Under the pieces are notes generated by a model. It saw only the letters and a program-made list of their open reading frames with translations, was not told where the DNA came from and searched no databases. A program made the position numbers and the translations under genes. DNA of 43,631 nt from a virus: positions 1 to 43,631 of the IMG/VR virus record IMGVR_UViG_3300008462_000474; one strand, given 5' to 3'. This document shows positions 1-8,783 of this stretch, piece by piece; position 1 is the first letter of the stretch; each line of letters begins with the position of its first letter.

Positions 1-174
1 CCTGTTTAATTTGTGGGCAAATTTTTTAGAATCGATGCCTGATTTTTCTTGCAAAGCAATTTCTTCTTTCAAAGCTTTAAGAAAGCGTTCAGAAAGATTA
101 AAGTTTTTAGGGTAAAACATACGTTGCTCTCTTTTAATCATACCATATTGTTCCATTAACTCTTGAAATTTCAT
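1..174 (-). CDS. Unknown protein, 5' part of gene (runs off left edge)
   Basis: An ATG at 174 opens a minus-strand frame of 58 codons that reaches the left edge without a stop. The visible protein starts MKFQELMEQYGM and is rich in Lys, Glu and Phe, with an amphipathic helical look. I do not recognise the family. It diverges from the GMP reductase-like gene at 201 with only 26 bases between them, and neither start carries the TAARTA motif seen before the structural genes, so this pair may belong to another expression class. Codon content looks like genuine coding sequence, but the missing C-terminus limits any call. Confidence 0.6.
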   Translation of the reverse strand, partial: MKFQELMEQYGMIKREQRMFYPKNFNLSERFLKALKEEIALQEKSGIDSKKFAHKLNR

Positions 175-200
175 AAACGTAATATAGAATACTTATCTGT

Positions 201-1157
201 ATGACAGGCAATTACAATGAATACACTCATGCTCTTGGGTACAAAGATATCTATCTTGTACCTAATTATAGCGAACTTGCATCTCGTTCTCATGCAGATA
301 CATCTGTAAGAATTAAGGGCTTTAAGTTTACTTTACCGATTATGCCTTCAAATATGAAATCGGTAGTAGATTTAAAGACCTATCATTTGTATGATAGTCT
401 AGGTCTAGCACCTATTATGCATAGATTTGATATGAGTAGTGTTGATATACTTCGTCGTATTAGCACTGACTGGAAGGCTATTAGTATTGGTGTAAAGCCT
501 GAAGACAGAGATAATTTGGATGCGTGTAGACAGCTTTCTATTGACCCGTCTTGCGTATGTATTGATATTGCTCACGGCCATAGTTTGGCAATGATGGGAA
601 TGATTAAGTTTGTACGAGCGACATTTCCTAATACTATTATTATTGCAGGCAATGTTACTACCGGAGAAGCCTGTAAAGATCTAGCCGAATGGGGAGCTGA
701 TTTAGTTAAGGTCGGCATCGGGCCAGGCCAGGTCTGTTCAACTAAGAACAAGACTGGATTTCATATGCCTATGTTTACTGCGATAATGAGTTGTGCAGAC
801 GTATCCCCCGTACCGATTATTGCTGATGGCGGATTTCGTGAGAACGGTGATATTGCAAAAGCATTAGTTGCTGGTGCTACGTTCTGCATGATTGGTGGTA
901 TGTTTGCTGCCTGCTCGGATTCCCCAGCGACAATGGTGAACGGTAAAAAAGAGTATTACGGCAGTGCTTCTGAGAGAAACAAGGGATCCGTTAGGAACAT
1001 CGAGGGATTCACTACTCATCTAACACCTACTAACACTATTACTAGTAAAGTACGAGAAATTCAAGAAGACTTGCAGTCCGCTATTAGTTATGCCGGCGGA
1101 AAAGATCTTTCTGGGCTTGACCTTTCTAAAGTACAATATAGAATTGTTTCACCATGA
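201..1157 (+). CDS. guaC: GMP reductase / IMP dehydrogenase family enzyme (GuaC-like)
   Basis: A 318-residue TIM-barrel enzyme of the IMPDH/GMP reductase family. The catalytic loop reads [16 protein letters not shown] (about residues 173-187), with Cys179 as the expected nucleophile and Thr181 two residues on, as in GMP reductases. KTGF is closer to the GuaC type than to the IMPDH loop. IADGGF (207-212), IGGM (231-234) and EYYGSAS (251-257) match the phosphate-binding and flap segments. There is no CBS-domain insert, and the length fits GMP reductase (about 325-350). The family converts GMP to IMP with NADPH, releasing ammonia, so it would act in purine salvage in the host cytoplasm. It overlaps the next gene by 4 bases (ATGA). 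No TAARTA motif precedes the start. IMPDH-like activity cannot be excluded from sequence alone. Confidence 0.85.
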   Translation: MTGNYNEYTHALGYKDIYLVPNYSELASRSHADTSVRIKGFKFTLPIMPSNMKSVVDLKTYHLYDSLGLAPIMHRFDMSSVDILRRISTDWKAISIGVKPEDRDNLDACRQLSIDPSCVCIDIAHGHSLAMMGMIKFVRATFPNTIIIAGNVTTGEACKDLAEWGADLVKVGIGPGQVCSTKNKTGFHMPMFTAIMSCADVSPVPIIADGGFRENGDIAKALVAGATFCMIGGMFAACSDSPATMVNGKKEYYGSASERNKGSVRNIEGFTTHLTPTNTITSKVREIQEDLQSAISYAGGKDLSGLDLSKVQYRIVSP

Positions 1158-1504
1158 AAATATTGAGTAACGCTGAACACGCAAAGCTGCTAAAGGCTAA
1201 TCGAGACGCATATCAGGAGGGATATGATAAGGGTCGTTCTGATGCCCATGAATCAGATTTCATTCAAGACATTTCATTTAATGATGTCGAGTATGTATTT
1301 GATTTTCGCAACCCAGGAGTTAGAGTGTTTAGTATTGAACGTTCTGATGTCGGTACTGATAAAGAAGAAACTGTTATTGGTTACCTTGACGTAGAAGGTA
1401 TTGTAAGGCTATGGCATTTTCATTGCTCGCGGACCCACCACAATAAACTTGTTGAACAATGGAATCAAGCCAAGCAATCGCCTTTTGTAACTAAAAAGAA
1501 ATAA
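1154..1504 (+). CDS. Hypothetical protein, coupled to the GMP reductase-like gene
   Basis: A 116-residue protein of unknown family. The N-terminal 35 residues look helical and charged (HAKLLKANRDAYQEGYDKGR), followed by a segment with beta character (VEYVFDF, VRVFSIERSDV, EETVIGYLDVEGIVRLWHF) and a Lys-rich end. No signal peptide or membrane segment is visible. Its ATG overlaps the stop of the enzyme gene (ATGA), which implies translational coupling, and it is followed after 3 bases by the next gene, so the three form one transcription unit. A regulatory or accessory role to the enzyme is possible from context only. Confidence 0.7.
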   Translation: MKILSNAEHAKLLKANRDAYQEGYDKGRSDAHESDFIQDISFNDVEYVFDFRNPGVRVFSIERSDVGTDKEETVIGYLDVEGIVRLWHFHCSRTHHNKLVEQWNQAKQSPFVTKKK

Positions 1505-1507
1505 TTT

Positions 1508-1999
1508 ATGAGCAAAGAAGAATATGTACAACTCGAGGCTGTCAGGGAAGCTCTCGAAAAGGTAGTCAAGGACGAGAATGCTATTGAAAAGGTTCTCGAT
1601 CTTTTGAGTGATGCTACAGTAGCAGTGGATCAAGCAAAGCAAGCTGAAGAAGCAGAAGTTGCTGGTTCCGTCGCAGAAGACGAGGGTTCAGATGAACCCA
1701 AGATTAAGAAGCAATACGTTATCCTTGTTTCTGATAAGGATGGGGAAATTAAGCGAGATCTTGTTGGTTGGGTGCTTCAGATGCCCGAAAACGAAGATAG
1801 TCGAGACATCGTTGAAAGCATTAAGAAAGGCGCTTACAATTATAATGCTTCGAAGAAAGGCCGTAAGTACCCTGTTGGGTCTATTGGTTCGGCAATTGAA
1901 GGCTGTGGTAGTAAGTTCTTTAAGCCTTATAACATTAGTATTAAGACTAAAGAACCAGTACTCGTTATTACGACAAATAACGTTTTGCCTCGCTCATAA
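1508..1999 (+). CDS. Hypothetical protein with acidic linker
   Basis: A 163-residue protein that I do not recognise. Residues 1-45 form a predicted helix (EAVREALEKVVKDENAIEKVLDLL). Residues 46-65 are an acidic, Ala/Glu-rich linker. The rest is a compact domain beginning IKKQYVILVSDKDGEIKRDL, with alternating beta-like segments and a basic stretch (ASKKGRKYP). It is last in the short plus-strand operon and ends 7 bases before a strong bidirectional hairpin. The helix, flexible linker and small domain resemble an adaptor layout, but no function can be assigned. Confidence 0.7.
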   Translation: MSKEEYVQLEAVREALEKVVKDENAIEKVLDLLSDATVAVDQAKQAEEAEVAGSVAEDEGSDEPKIKKQYVILVSDKDGEIKRDLVGWVLQMPENEDSRDIVESIKKGAYNYNASKKGRKYPVGSIGSAIEGCGSKFFKPYNISIKTKEPVLVITTNNVLPRS

Positions 2000-2005
2000 A
2001 AACGA

Positions 2006-2029
2006 AAAGCCCCGAAAGGGGCTTTTTTT
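2006..2029. terminator. Bidirectional rho-independent terminator
   Basis: Perfect stem AAAAGCCCC / GGGGCTTTT with a GAAA tetraloop and a T run on the plus side; the A run before the stem supplies the T run on the minus strand. It fills the 28-base gap between two converging genes (stops at 1999 and 2028), so it can end both transcripts. Confidence 0.9.
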
Positions 2030-4226
2030 ATGGAGCTGGTACAAGTCTTGGTGTGACTACATTACTACCAGGGCCGTTAGGGAAGTTAGTTGGTAGACCA
2101 TCGGCCCCTACAGAAAATAGTACCGGTGGCGGAACTCCTATAGTCTGTATTCTACCATTTAATGGAGTTTCAGCTCCAATACCGTCCTTATCTGCATTAA
2201 GTGTGCCAATAGTATTAGCTGCGTGAGTTGAAAAGTCATTAGGGCCGATTGGTGTAGAGCTCTTAAGAGTAAGAGGTATATTTTTAAACGCGTGAGAGTG
2301 AGGCTGAGCAATAGTTAACGTACCTGCACCTAAAGTGTTAAGATTTAAAAAACTACCCGGAGCTACAGCTACAGCTATAACAGTAGGCTCAGTAGCTCCG
2401 CCACCAGGTAATACCGGTAATGAAGGTATTTCGAGTACTAAATTACCTAAAGCATCAGTGTTTAACACGGCCCATCCACTGCCCAAAGCTCCTGGTAGTC
2501 CGGTTGGATTAACTAAAGGACCGGTAGCTATTATCTGAGTATTTTCTGTAACTTGATATTCAATTGGTGCCGTAATATGATTGACAAATAACTCTCCTTC
2601 AACATAAGCTCCGCCGCCTATTATAACGTTTTTAGAAACCCCTACTGTACTATCAAACACTATTTGACCGCCTAGTAAATTTTTAAACTGTAACGCGTTT
2701 GCAGAAACGGTAATTATATCTCCGTTAATATCGATTTGACCATCTTTGGAACCTATATTAATCATTGCGTCAGCTCTTACATCAACAATAGAGCCTTGTA
2801 ATTTTATATTACCTAGAGTCTGTACTGTAGCACCGCCCGCCCCGGACTTAATATTGAGCCGGTTCATTGCAAAAATATCATAATTACCACCGGGAGTATC
2901 CGGTACATATAATTGCTGTATTGTAGGTATGCCGGTAGGTAAAGCAGCAAAATTACCCGCTAATAAATTAGGTTTTATTGAACCTATTATTTCTTTACCG
3001 GTTAAAGGTATATAAGGGAGTATAGAATAGGTAGCTGCAGTATTAAGTGTTAAACCGACAGTCGCTACTCTGTGCTTAGTAATAAACTCAAAACTGTTAC
3101 CCCCAAACCCCATTTTCTTTTCTTGCTCTGACAGACTAGTAGTAATTTGAGAAAGAGTATTTTGTATAGTTGTTGCAGAAACATCTCCAGTCAACTTAGA
3201 GTATAAACTATTCCACTGACTATTGGCCTGTATGTTAAAATTACCTACTTTTAACCAGTAGTCTCCTTGTACAATATGATCGTTATCTCTACCTATATAG
3301 ATGCTATTATGGCCATTAATTGTTTCAAATTTATCTTTTAATGTTAATAATTGAAAGTTTTTTGGATTGAATAAAGCAGTAAATTGATTGTTAAGTTCGT
3401 AGAAACCGCCGTTAAAATGAGTGACTTTATAAGATTCTCTATCAGTAGTGTTAATAATCTCTATTGCAGCGCCCCGCTGATTGAGTACTAATTTATTACG
3501 ATATGTAGAAGAGTCTATAGTGGGTTCTTTTTGTACTCTTTGAGTTTTATTTTCAAATGTGCCTGGATAATCAGGGTATGTATCATCTCCTGCTTTAAAT
3601 ATACTTTTAAACTCGTCTTCTCCAAAAGTAGTTCCCATATATACAGGATAATGAGGTATACCTTCTCTAAAAAATACCCAGACATGTGCGCCTACATTCG
3701 GCACAGAAAATAACCCTTTAGCTGCATTAGAATAAGTAGACGGTTTATAATTGTTAGAATATTGATTAAAATGCTGGCTGTTTATTTTAGCCGTATTACC
3801 AAAAGCATCGCTTACTGGATAGCTTTCATATAGAGCTCCTGGCTTATTACCTTTACCTTCAGGATCTATTTGAGTTGCAGATGAAGACGAGGTAAAATTA
3901 GTATTAGGCTGCCCATAAAATAAAGGAGCATCAGATACCGTATTTGTATCAGAGGGGGAATTATAGTAGTTTGCAGTAGACGCCCCCGCTATAGGGCTAC
4001 ACATTTCTGCCCACGGTAATGTATCTCTTAAGTCATCTATTACACTACTAAGATCCTCTCCGCCTGGAGTTCCGGGAAAACTAAATGAAAAGTCTTTTTT
4101 TAATTGATTCCATTTATTGTATATAGTACTAGATATGTGCGGTATCCAAACTTTAACTCTACCTCTATATTCAGGATCGTTATTTTGTACTACTATACCG
4201 AGATAAATAGAATTAAAAGTTTGCAT
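2028..4226 (-). CDS. 5: Baseplate central spike, gp5-like (OB-fold, no lysozyme domain seen)
   Basis: A 732-residue protein whose N-terminus (YLGIVVQNNDPEYRGRVKVW) matches the OB-fold opening of T4 gp5/VgrG spikes. VGAHVWVFFREGIPHYPVYMG (split here by an insertion of about 130 residues) completes the OB domain near residue 200. The middle holds repeated short strands such as GNIKLQG, VDVRADAMINIGSKDGQIDING, which suit a beta-helical or beta-prism spike. The C-terminal part contains PHSHAF and ends in a Pro/Gly-rich tail. T4 gp5 carries a lysozyme domain between these parts; I see no lysozyme motif here. The ATG overlaps the stop of the upstream gene by one base (TAATG). Expected role: trimeric membrane-piercing tip on the gp27-like hub encoded two genes upstream. 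Confidence 0.82.
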   Translation of the reverse strand: MQTFNSIYLGIVVQNNDPEYRGRVKVWIPHISSTIYNKWNQLKKDFSFSFPGTPGGEDLSSVIDDLRDTLPWAEMCSPIAGASTANYYNSPSDTNTVSDAPLFYGQPNTNFTSSSSATQIDPEGKGNKPGALYESYPVSDAFGNTAKINSQHFNQYSNNYKPSTYSNAAKGLFSVPNVGAHVWVFFREGIPHYPVYMGTTFGEDEFKSIFKAGDDTYPDYPGTFENKTQRVQKEPTIDSSTYRNKLVLNQRGAAIEIINTTDRESYKVTHFNGGFYELNNQFTALFNPKNFQLLTLKDKFETINGHNSIYIGRDNDHIVQGDYWLKVGNFNIQANSQWNSLYSKLTGDVSATTIQNTLSQITTSLSEQEKKMGFGGNSFEFITKHRVATVGLTLNTAATYSILPYIPLTGKEIIGSIKPNLLAGNFAALPTGIPTIQQLYVPDTPGGNYDIFAMNRLNIKSGAGGATVQTLGNIKLQGSIVDVRADAMINIGSKDGQIDINGDIITVSANALQFKNLLGGQIVFDSTVGVSKNVIIGGGAYVEGELFVNHITAPIEYQVTENTQIIATGPLVNPTGLPGALGSGWAVLNTDALGNLVLEIPSLPVLPGGGATEPTVIAVAVAPGSFLNLNTLGAGTLTIAQPHSHAFKNIPLTLKSSTPIGPNDFSTHAANTIGTLNADKDGIGAETPLNGRIQTIGVPPPVLFSVGADGLPTNFPNGPGSNVVTPRLVPAP

Positions 4227-5443
4227 TAATTACTAGGAGATTTAAATGTATTAACTTTAGTTATTGCTGTGTTACCCTTAATATTTTTCACTTGAGTGTT
4301 TATAATTACAGCTGAATTGTTATTAAGCCCTGTTAGCGCGTTATTAGATTGATATTTAAGCGTAGTTGCAACGTTACCCTTGCTTACGACTTTATTTAAA
4401 TCTTGTACTGCAGCTTTTGCTTGTTGCGCAGAGGTAGCAATACTTGTTATTTTTTGCGTCTCTGTATTAATTGTACCAATTACACTATCTACTCCCGCTC
4501 TTACTTGGTTAACAACATTAACTACAGGCGCGAGCGCTTGTTGAGCTGTACTTACTACAGATTTAACTGTTGTAACTGCTGCTTTAAGTCTACTTACTAC
4601 ATTTGATATAGCGGGTAGCCCCGGTATAAACGCGTTAAGTAGTTTGCTTAAAGAAGGTAGTTTTGGTAGTTTTAATACGAATTTATTAAGCTGATCTATA
4701 CCTTGAGAAAGAAGACGTCCAGGGGTTTTAATTATATTGTTAATTCTATCTACCGCGGTTGTTATACCTTCTATTTTAGCACCAGCTTTCCAGTCATTAG
4801 GAGTAATTAAATTACCTACCAATAGGATTGCAAAGGGTAATTTATTTTTAAGCAAGCCATACCCCGCTTCTACTGTCTGTCTAACTTTAGCCACGCTATT
4901 AGTAAAGGCTTGAATTTGATTAATAAGAGCTATATTAGATGGACCCATACCTGATGGGGTATACGTACTAAAGTTTGTTTTTACCTTAGCGTTTAGCGAG
5001 TTCATCTGCGCTAATACAATAGGTGGTACTTTTGAATTTAATAACGGATTTATTGGATCTGCATCCGTTGATACGTAACTTAATGAACCTACAGATTCAG
5101 AAAAATCTTGATACACGTCCGGATTAGTCGCTGTTAATTGCTGTTTAACTCGAGGGTGAGAGTAAAACATCGCGTCATCCCACCATCCGTCAAACCATTG
5201 TGGACTTAAACCGGACAAACCAACTGGTACTTCAAATACAGGATTTGGGGCATATATTGCTATACAGGGATCTCTAAGCTGTACAAAAAAATCGACCTTT
5301 GAACCTATAGGGTTAGATGAAAAATCCGCACTGTAATACGCTCTGGATAAGTCTGTTTCTTTTTCATACCCGGGTACAGAGTACTCTGGTAACACTATTC
5401 TAGTATTATAGTAATCAAACGTTTTTACAACTGCCTGAGCCAT
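4226..5443 (-). CDS. Baseplate hub-associated protein, helical, unknown family
   Basis: A 405-residue protein lying between the gp27-like hub and the gp5-like spike, so a baseplate role is likely. Residues 1-110 are mixed beta with Trp/Tyr-rich patches (PQWFDGWWDDAMFY). Residues 150-350 are long Val/Ala/Leu-rich helices with heptad-like spacing (VSRLKAAVTTVKSVVSTAQQ), and the tail is Asn/Ser/Thr-rich. No signal peptide is seen; the hydrophobic helical stretch (LPFAILLVGNLI) could be membrane-active. A TAAGTA motif sits 5 bases before the ATG, and its TAA is the stop of the hub gene. I do not recognise a T4 counterpart. It may plug or line the hub channel, which is inference. Confidence 0.72.
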   Translation of the reverse strand: MAQAVVKTFDYYNTRIVLPEYSVPGYEKETDLSRAYYSADFSSNPIGSKVDFFVQLRDPCIAIYAPNPVFEVPVGLSGLSPQWFDGWWDDAMFYSHPRVKQQLTATNPDVYQDFSESVGSLSYVSTDADPINPLLNSKVPPIVLAQMNSLNAKVKTNFSTYTPSGMGPSNIALINQIQAFTNSVAKVRQTVEAGYGLLKNKLPFAILLVGNLITPNDWKAGAKIEGITTAVDRINNIIKTPGRLLSQGIDQLNKFVLKLPKLPSLSKLLNAFIPGLPAISNVVSRLKAAVTTVKSVVSTAQQALAPVVNVVNQVRAGVDSVIGTINTETQKITSIATSAQQAKAAVQDLNKVVSKGNVATTLKYQSNNALTGLNNNSAVIINTQVKNIKGNTAITKVNTFKSPSN

Positions 5444-5448
5444 ATAGA

Positions 5449-5454
5449 TACTTA
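5449..5454 (-). promoter_or_regulatory. Late-promoter-like motif TAAGTA
   Basis: Preceded by C; 5-base gap to the ATG at 5443. The TAA is also the stop codon of the hub gene (5452-5454). Promoter function is inferred from the recurring motif. Confidence 0.6.
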
Positions 5455-6954
5455 GCCTACATCATCTGAAATAGGCATTCTATCATTAGTATGTAGTTTA
5501 ACCGTATACAAAGTGTTAGTATATTTTTCGTCGGTAAACGTATGAACAATTTTGTTAACATACCACTGACCAAGTAATTTATTATCAAAATTATTAGCGA
5601 TTGTATTTTGATTTTTATCTATCCCTATAAAACAGTTAGCCTGTCTGTAGGTTGTACCCGGCACTGTAAAGGCTAAACTTTGATTTAAAAACAACATACT
5701 TTTTAATAATAAGTTTCTACTATCAGCGTATCGCGCAACTTTGTCTCTTTGAAACGAATACGCTTGCTTAACTATTTTTGCGTCTTTTTTAGTTTTATTT
5801 AATGTTAATGCGGCAGTAGCATTCACCCCTAAACTATCTACATAGGTTTTTTGTATATAGTTTTTAACACTTTCTACTGTATTATCTACAAAGTCTACTT
5901 TAAATGTTTTATTTTTTAAGTCGTTTGAATAACAAGGATAATTTACAAAAAAATTCGTATTAGTATTTGTAGAACTATCTTCAAATTGATAATTTGTAAT
6001 TATACTATTAATATTAGAAAAATATTTTAAATCTGTGCTTTTAGGTATTTGTTGAAAAGACGGAATAATACTGTCATCAGATTGGCTGCTACCTGCTATT
6101 ATAAAATTTTCTCTGTGCAAGACTCCAGTTATAGAACGCTGCTGCACAGCTAATTTAAATAAATTATTGAAAGATTGTAAAAACCAGGTCTTGGTATAAC
6201 GATCTCTATATAATAAACAAGGATCCCCTTCTTGCTGATTGCCTGTTTTTTGGCTAGTGTGTCTATAAAGTAAATATTCTAAATCATCAATAGCATTATT
6301 ATTGGCTAAAGAATTATAAAAAATTTTACTTGCTCCTGTATCCCAACTAGTGCTAAATTTAGAATCTTCTCCTAATACAAACTGTATCAAATTTTTTATA
6401 GCTAAACCTGTAGGTATTTTTTTTTCTTCATCAGTTAGTAAGGACGGTATTAAATTAGAAGGTAAAAGATTATTTGTTGACCAATCTACATTTATTTCTG
6501 AAAATATTTGATAGTCTAATTCCCAAAAATTTAATTGAAGGTATTTGTCTCTTACCGTATTACCGGTAACTATATCTTTTTTATCGTATACTGCGAATAC
6601 AAATTCCATATTATAACTATCTGGCGAAAGTTCCGCATTTGAATGGTCATCTACTATAGGCGCTATTTTAATTGCTATTATATCTCTACCATCATTACGA
6701 AACACATAATTTGCATCTATAGGTACCGTGCCGTCTGGCCTTCTTTCAATTATATTGTCAGGATTGCGTATAACAAGGGTGCCGGTTTTATACCATAATA
6801 ACCCATCATCAATTATTTGTAAATTAACTAAATTCGCTGTGTTTATTGGAAACACCCGGCCATCGGGATTAAGTAAAGAAATATCGACTAAATACTTTTG
6901 ATTGTTATAGTATAAAGTATTTGTAGGTATTGGGGTTATTGTAGATCTGATCAT
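5452..6954 (-). CDS. 27: Baseplate hub protein, gp27-like
   Basis: A 500-residue protein with the pattern of the gp27 / phage late-control D hub family. The early part has strands such as YLVDISLLNPDG and GTLVIRNPD. The C-terminal part (LLGQWYVNKIVHTFTDEKYTNTLYTVKLHTND) is the typical closing barrel motif, with a Trp before a Val-x-x-x-x-His strand and a final Leu-His-Thr-Asn strand. It starts inside the stop of the upstream gp53-like gene (4-base ATGA overlap) and lies next but one to the spike gene, as expected for the trimeric hub that adapts tube to spike. T4 gp27 is about 390 residues; the extra length lies in the middle. Confidence 0.75.
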   Translation of the reverse strand: MIRSTITPIPTNTLYYNNQKYLVDISLLNPDGRVFPINTANLVNLQIIDDGLLWYKTGTLVIRNPDNIIERRPDGTVPIDANYVFRNDGRDIIAIKIAPIVDDHSNAELSPDSYNMEFVFAVYDKKDIVTGNTVRDKYLQLNFWELDYQIFSEINVDWSTNNLLPSNLIPSLLTDEEKKIPTGLAIKNLIQFVLGEDSKFSTSWDTGASKIFYNSLANNNAIDDLEYLLYRHTSQKTGNQQEGDPCLLYRDRYTKTWFLQSFNNLFKLAVQQRSITGVLHRENFIIAGSSQSDDSIIPSFQQIPKSTDLKYFSNINSIITNYQFEDSSTNTNTNFFVNYPCYSNDLKNKTFKVDFVDNTVESVKNYIQKTYVDSLGVNATAALTLNKTKKDAKIVKQAYSFQRDKVARYADSRNLLLKSMLFLNQSLAFTVPGTTYRQANCFIGIDKNQNTIANNFDNKLLGQWYVNKIVHTFTDEKYTNTLYTVKLHTNDRMPISDDVG

Positions 6955-7307
6955 TGCTGCTTTATACTTTGTAATACTTCAGTTACTATACGCGGGTCAA
7001 GTATTTTAAGCACAGTACCCGCTTTAGGAAATTCTATTGGATTGTCAATCTTATTAACACTACATATTAACCACCATAATTGAGGAGTTGCGTATTGTTT
7101 ATTAGAAATATCAGTCCAAGTGATGTTATCATACGGCACGGTGTAAGTTTGAAAATAACTATCAGCTAATACATCCGGAAAGTTTACTGTATTAAGCAAA
7201 TTATAAAAATAAACTTTTTTATCTTTGTAAACATTGAAAAGGTTTTCAAAGTTATACATGTCTAAAGGTTTTAATTCAGGTATATTGTTTTGCTTTTGAG
7301 GGTCCAT
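6951..7307 (-). CDS. 53: Baseplate wedge protein, gp53 / LysM-like
   Basis: A 118-residue protein. The segment YDNITWTDISNKQYATPQLWWLICSVNKIDNPIEFPKAG (split by turns) follows the gp53 pattern: start of a LysM-like fold, then a pairing helix with the Pro-Gln-Leu-(Trp/Tyr)-Trp motif and an Asn before an Asp-Pro turn. T4 gp53 has an equivalent NPQLYWVL segment. It is shorter than T4 gp53 (196 residues) and lacks its C-terminal part. T4 gp53 clips wedge subunits together around the hub. Here it sits between the tube-junction gene and the hub gene in one operon. A LysM-type linker protein of other contractile systems is the alternative. Confidence 0.65.
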   Translation of the reverse strand: MDPQKQNNIPELKPLDMYNFENLFNVYKDKKVYFYNLLNTVNFPDVLADSYFQTYTVPYDNITWTDISNKQYATPQLWWLICSVNKIDNPIEFPKAGTVLKILDPRIVTEVLQSIKQQ

Positions 7308-7316
7308 TTTAATATA

Positions 7317-8762
7317 TTAAGGGCCAAACCGTCCATTAGGAAAACCGCCACGCGGGATAAAAGCGCCTACTGTACCACCACCAGAAACCGGGCTACCAGC
7401 TCCGCCTGTAATGTCTTCTCTTATTTGTCTTTGAGTTACTCCGCTAGCATTTAACGAAGGATCTTGTTCGGCTCGTTCAGCCTTAAATACTTGTACTATA
7501 GTTTCTCCGTCTGCCCATCCAAATAAATTTTGAGTAGTTGTTAACAAGCTTCTAATAGTGAGAGTAACTTTATACGCTTCAGGTATTAATTTAACATTTG
7601 GCCCGCTTTCCGGGGGCACTGTATTGCCCGTTGCTAAATCTATATACCTCGTGGTGCCTTCATTAGTCACCGTTAGCTTTTCTATGTTTGCAACAGGAAA
7701 GCGTTTATAGCCAGGCACTTCAATTTCATAAATACATGGCGGATCTAATAAATTTATACCTCTACGGTTGGGTAAATTTTGATATGTAAGAACATATAAA
7801 AATTCCCAATTGTTTTGAGTTTGTTCTATACTAATTGTATTAAACAAATAGAAAGTTAAAGTAATACTATCTCCAGATTCTGGTGGAGAGTAGCCTTTTA
7901 TTTTTTCTCGGCCAGCACCAGGTTCCCCTCCTAAAGCCGCCGCTTCAACTACACTAGTTATTAAATCAATACCTCCCAGGGCAGCAGCTCCGCCACTTCC
8001 TTTTCCTATCATTTTTCTCGATTGTTCTAATAAATTTGTTATAGGAGCATTTTTACCGGGTTCAGTCCAGCTGGAATTAATACCGGTCATATTATCTATA
8101 CTAATATAAGGCAGTATATAGCTAATTTTTGTAGCTATACCGCTGTATAAATTAGAATAAGGATCTAACGCGTCTTTACCCCCTCTGCTTTTATCTATTT
8201 CTAGTTTAAGTCTACTAGGATCGCTAAACTGGCTGTACGCGTAGGCTCCTAATGCCGTTGTGCCTGCAGCGGCCGCGGCCCCGCCAAATATTTTAGCAAT
8301 TGTTGCTTTGCCTGCTTTAACTTCAGCGGCGCTTCCTGTAAGTGTAGCTCGGGCTAGGCGACCGAGTGGCCCTGGTAGCCGGCTTGCTATACCAGCTGCT
8401 GTATTTGTCAGTTGCCCTAAAAAAGCTTCTCCGCCTGCAATTGCTCCAGCCCCTAAAGCTAATTGAGCTAAAGGATTTTCTACATCTAATCTACCGAGAG
8501 CTTCTTGAAAGCCTCGCGCGCTATTAATATAAGACAAAAGTTCGGCAGAATATTTTAATCTATATTCAGTTAATTTTACTCGAGGTATTAATGACCGAGT
8601 CTTAGGGTTTGAAAGAGTCCAACAAAAATCTTTATGTACATTATATGTAGCTGCAGCTTTGTTATTTTTAGGTACTAAATACCTTGCCCCGTATTCGGAT
8701 TTAGATATAGCAAGATCCGGTATTTCATTTGCATAATCTACTTCTTTAAACCAAGAGGGCAT
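7317..8762 (-). CDS. Baseplate tube-junction protein, gp48/gp54-like, with Gly/Ala-rich insert
   Basis: A 481-residue protein. The C-terminal third (IYEIEVPGYKRFPVANIEKL, then LIPEAYKVTLTIRSLLTTTQN) has the tube-like beta pattern found in gp48/gp54 tail-tube initiators, where an insoluble strand pair ends in an Ile-Pro-x-Ala-Tyr/Trp motif. Residues about 95-185 form an unusual Gly/Ala-rich hydrophobic region (LALGAGAIAGGEAFLGQL, then AAAAAGTTALGAYAYSQF). The tail is Gly/Pro-rich. Position between the tape measure gene and the gp53-like gene matches T4 gene order for 48/54. It starts its own transcription unit, with TAAGTA 5 bases before the ATG. Family assignment is by pattern, not by close similarity. 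Confidence 0.6.
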   Translation of the reverse strand: MPSWFKEVDYANEIPDLAISKSEYGARYLVPKNNKAAATYNVHKDFCWTLSNPKTRSLIPRVKLTEYRLKYSAELLSYINSARGFQEALGRLDVENPLAQLALGAGAIAGGEAFLGQLTNTAAGIASRLPGPLGRLARATLTGSAAEVKAGKATIAKIFGGAAAAAGTTALGAYAYSQFSDPSRLKLEIDKSRGGKDALDPYSNLYSGIATKISYILPYISIDNMTGINSSWTEPGKNAPITNLLEQSRKMIGKGSGGAAALGGIDLITSVVEAAALGGEPGAGREKIKGYSPPESGDSITLTFYLFNTISIEQTQNNWEFLYVLTYQNLPNRRGINLLDPPCIYEIEVPGYKRFPVANIEKLTVTNEGTTRYIDLATGNTVPPESGPNVKLIPEAYKVTLTIRSLLTTTQNLFGWADGETIVQVFKAERAEQDPSLNASGVTQRQIREDITGGAGSPVSGGGTVGAFIPRGGFPNGRFGP

Positions 8763-8767
8763 AATAT

Positions 8768-8773
8768 TACTTA
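8768..8773 (-). promoter_or_regulatory. Late-promoter-like motif TAAGTA
   Basis: Preceded by G; exactly 5 bases before the ATG at 8762. No Shine-Dalgarno sequence in between. Confidence 0.6.
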
Positions 8774-8783
8774 CTACTAAATA

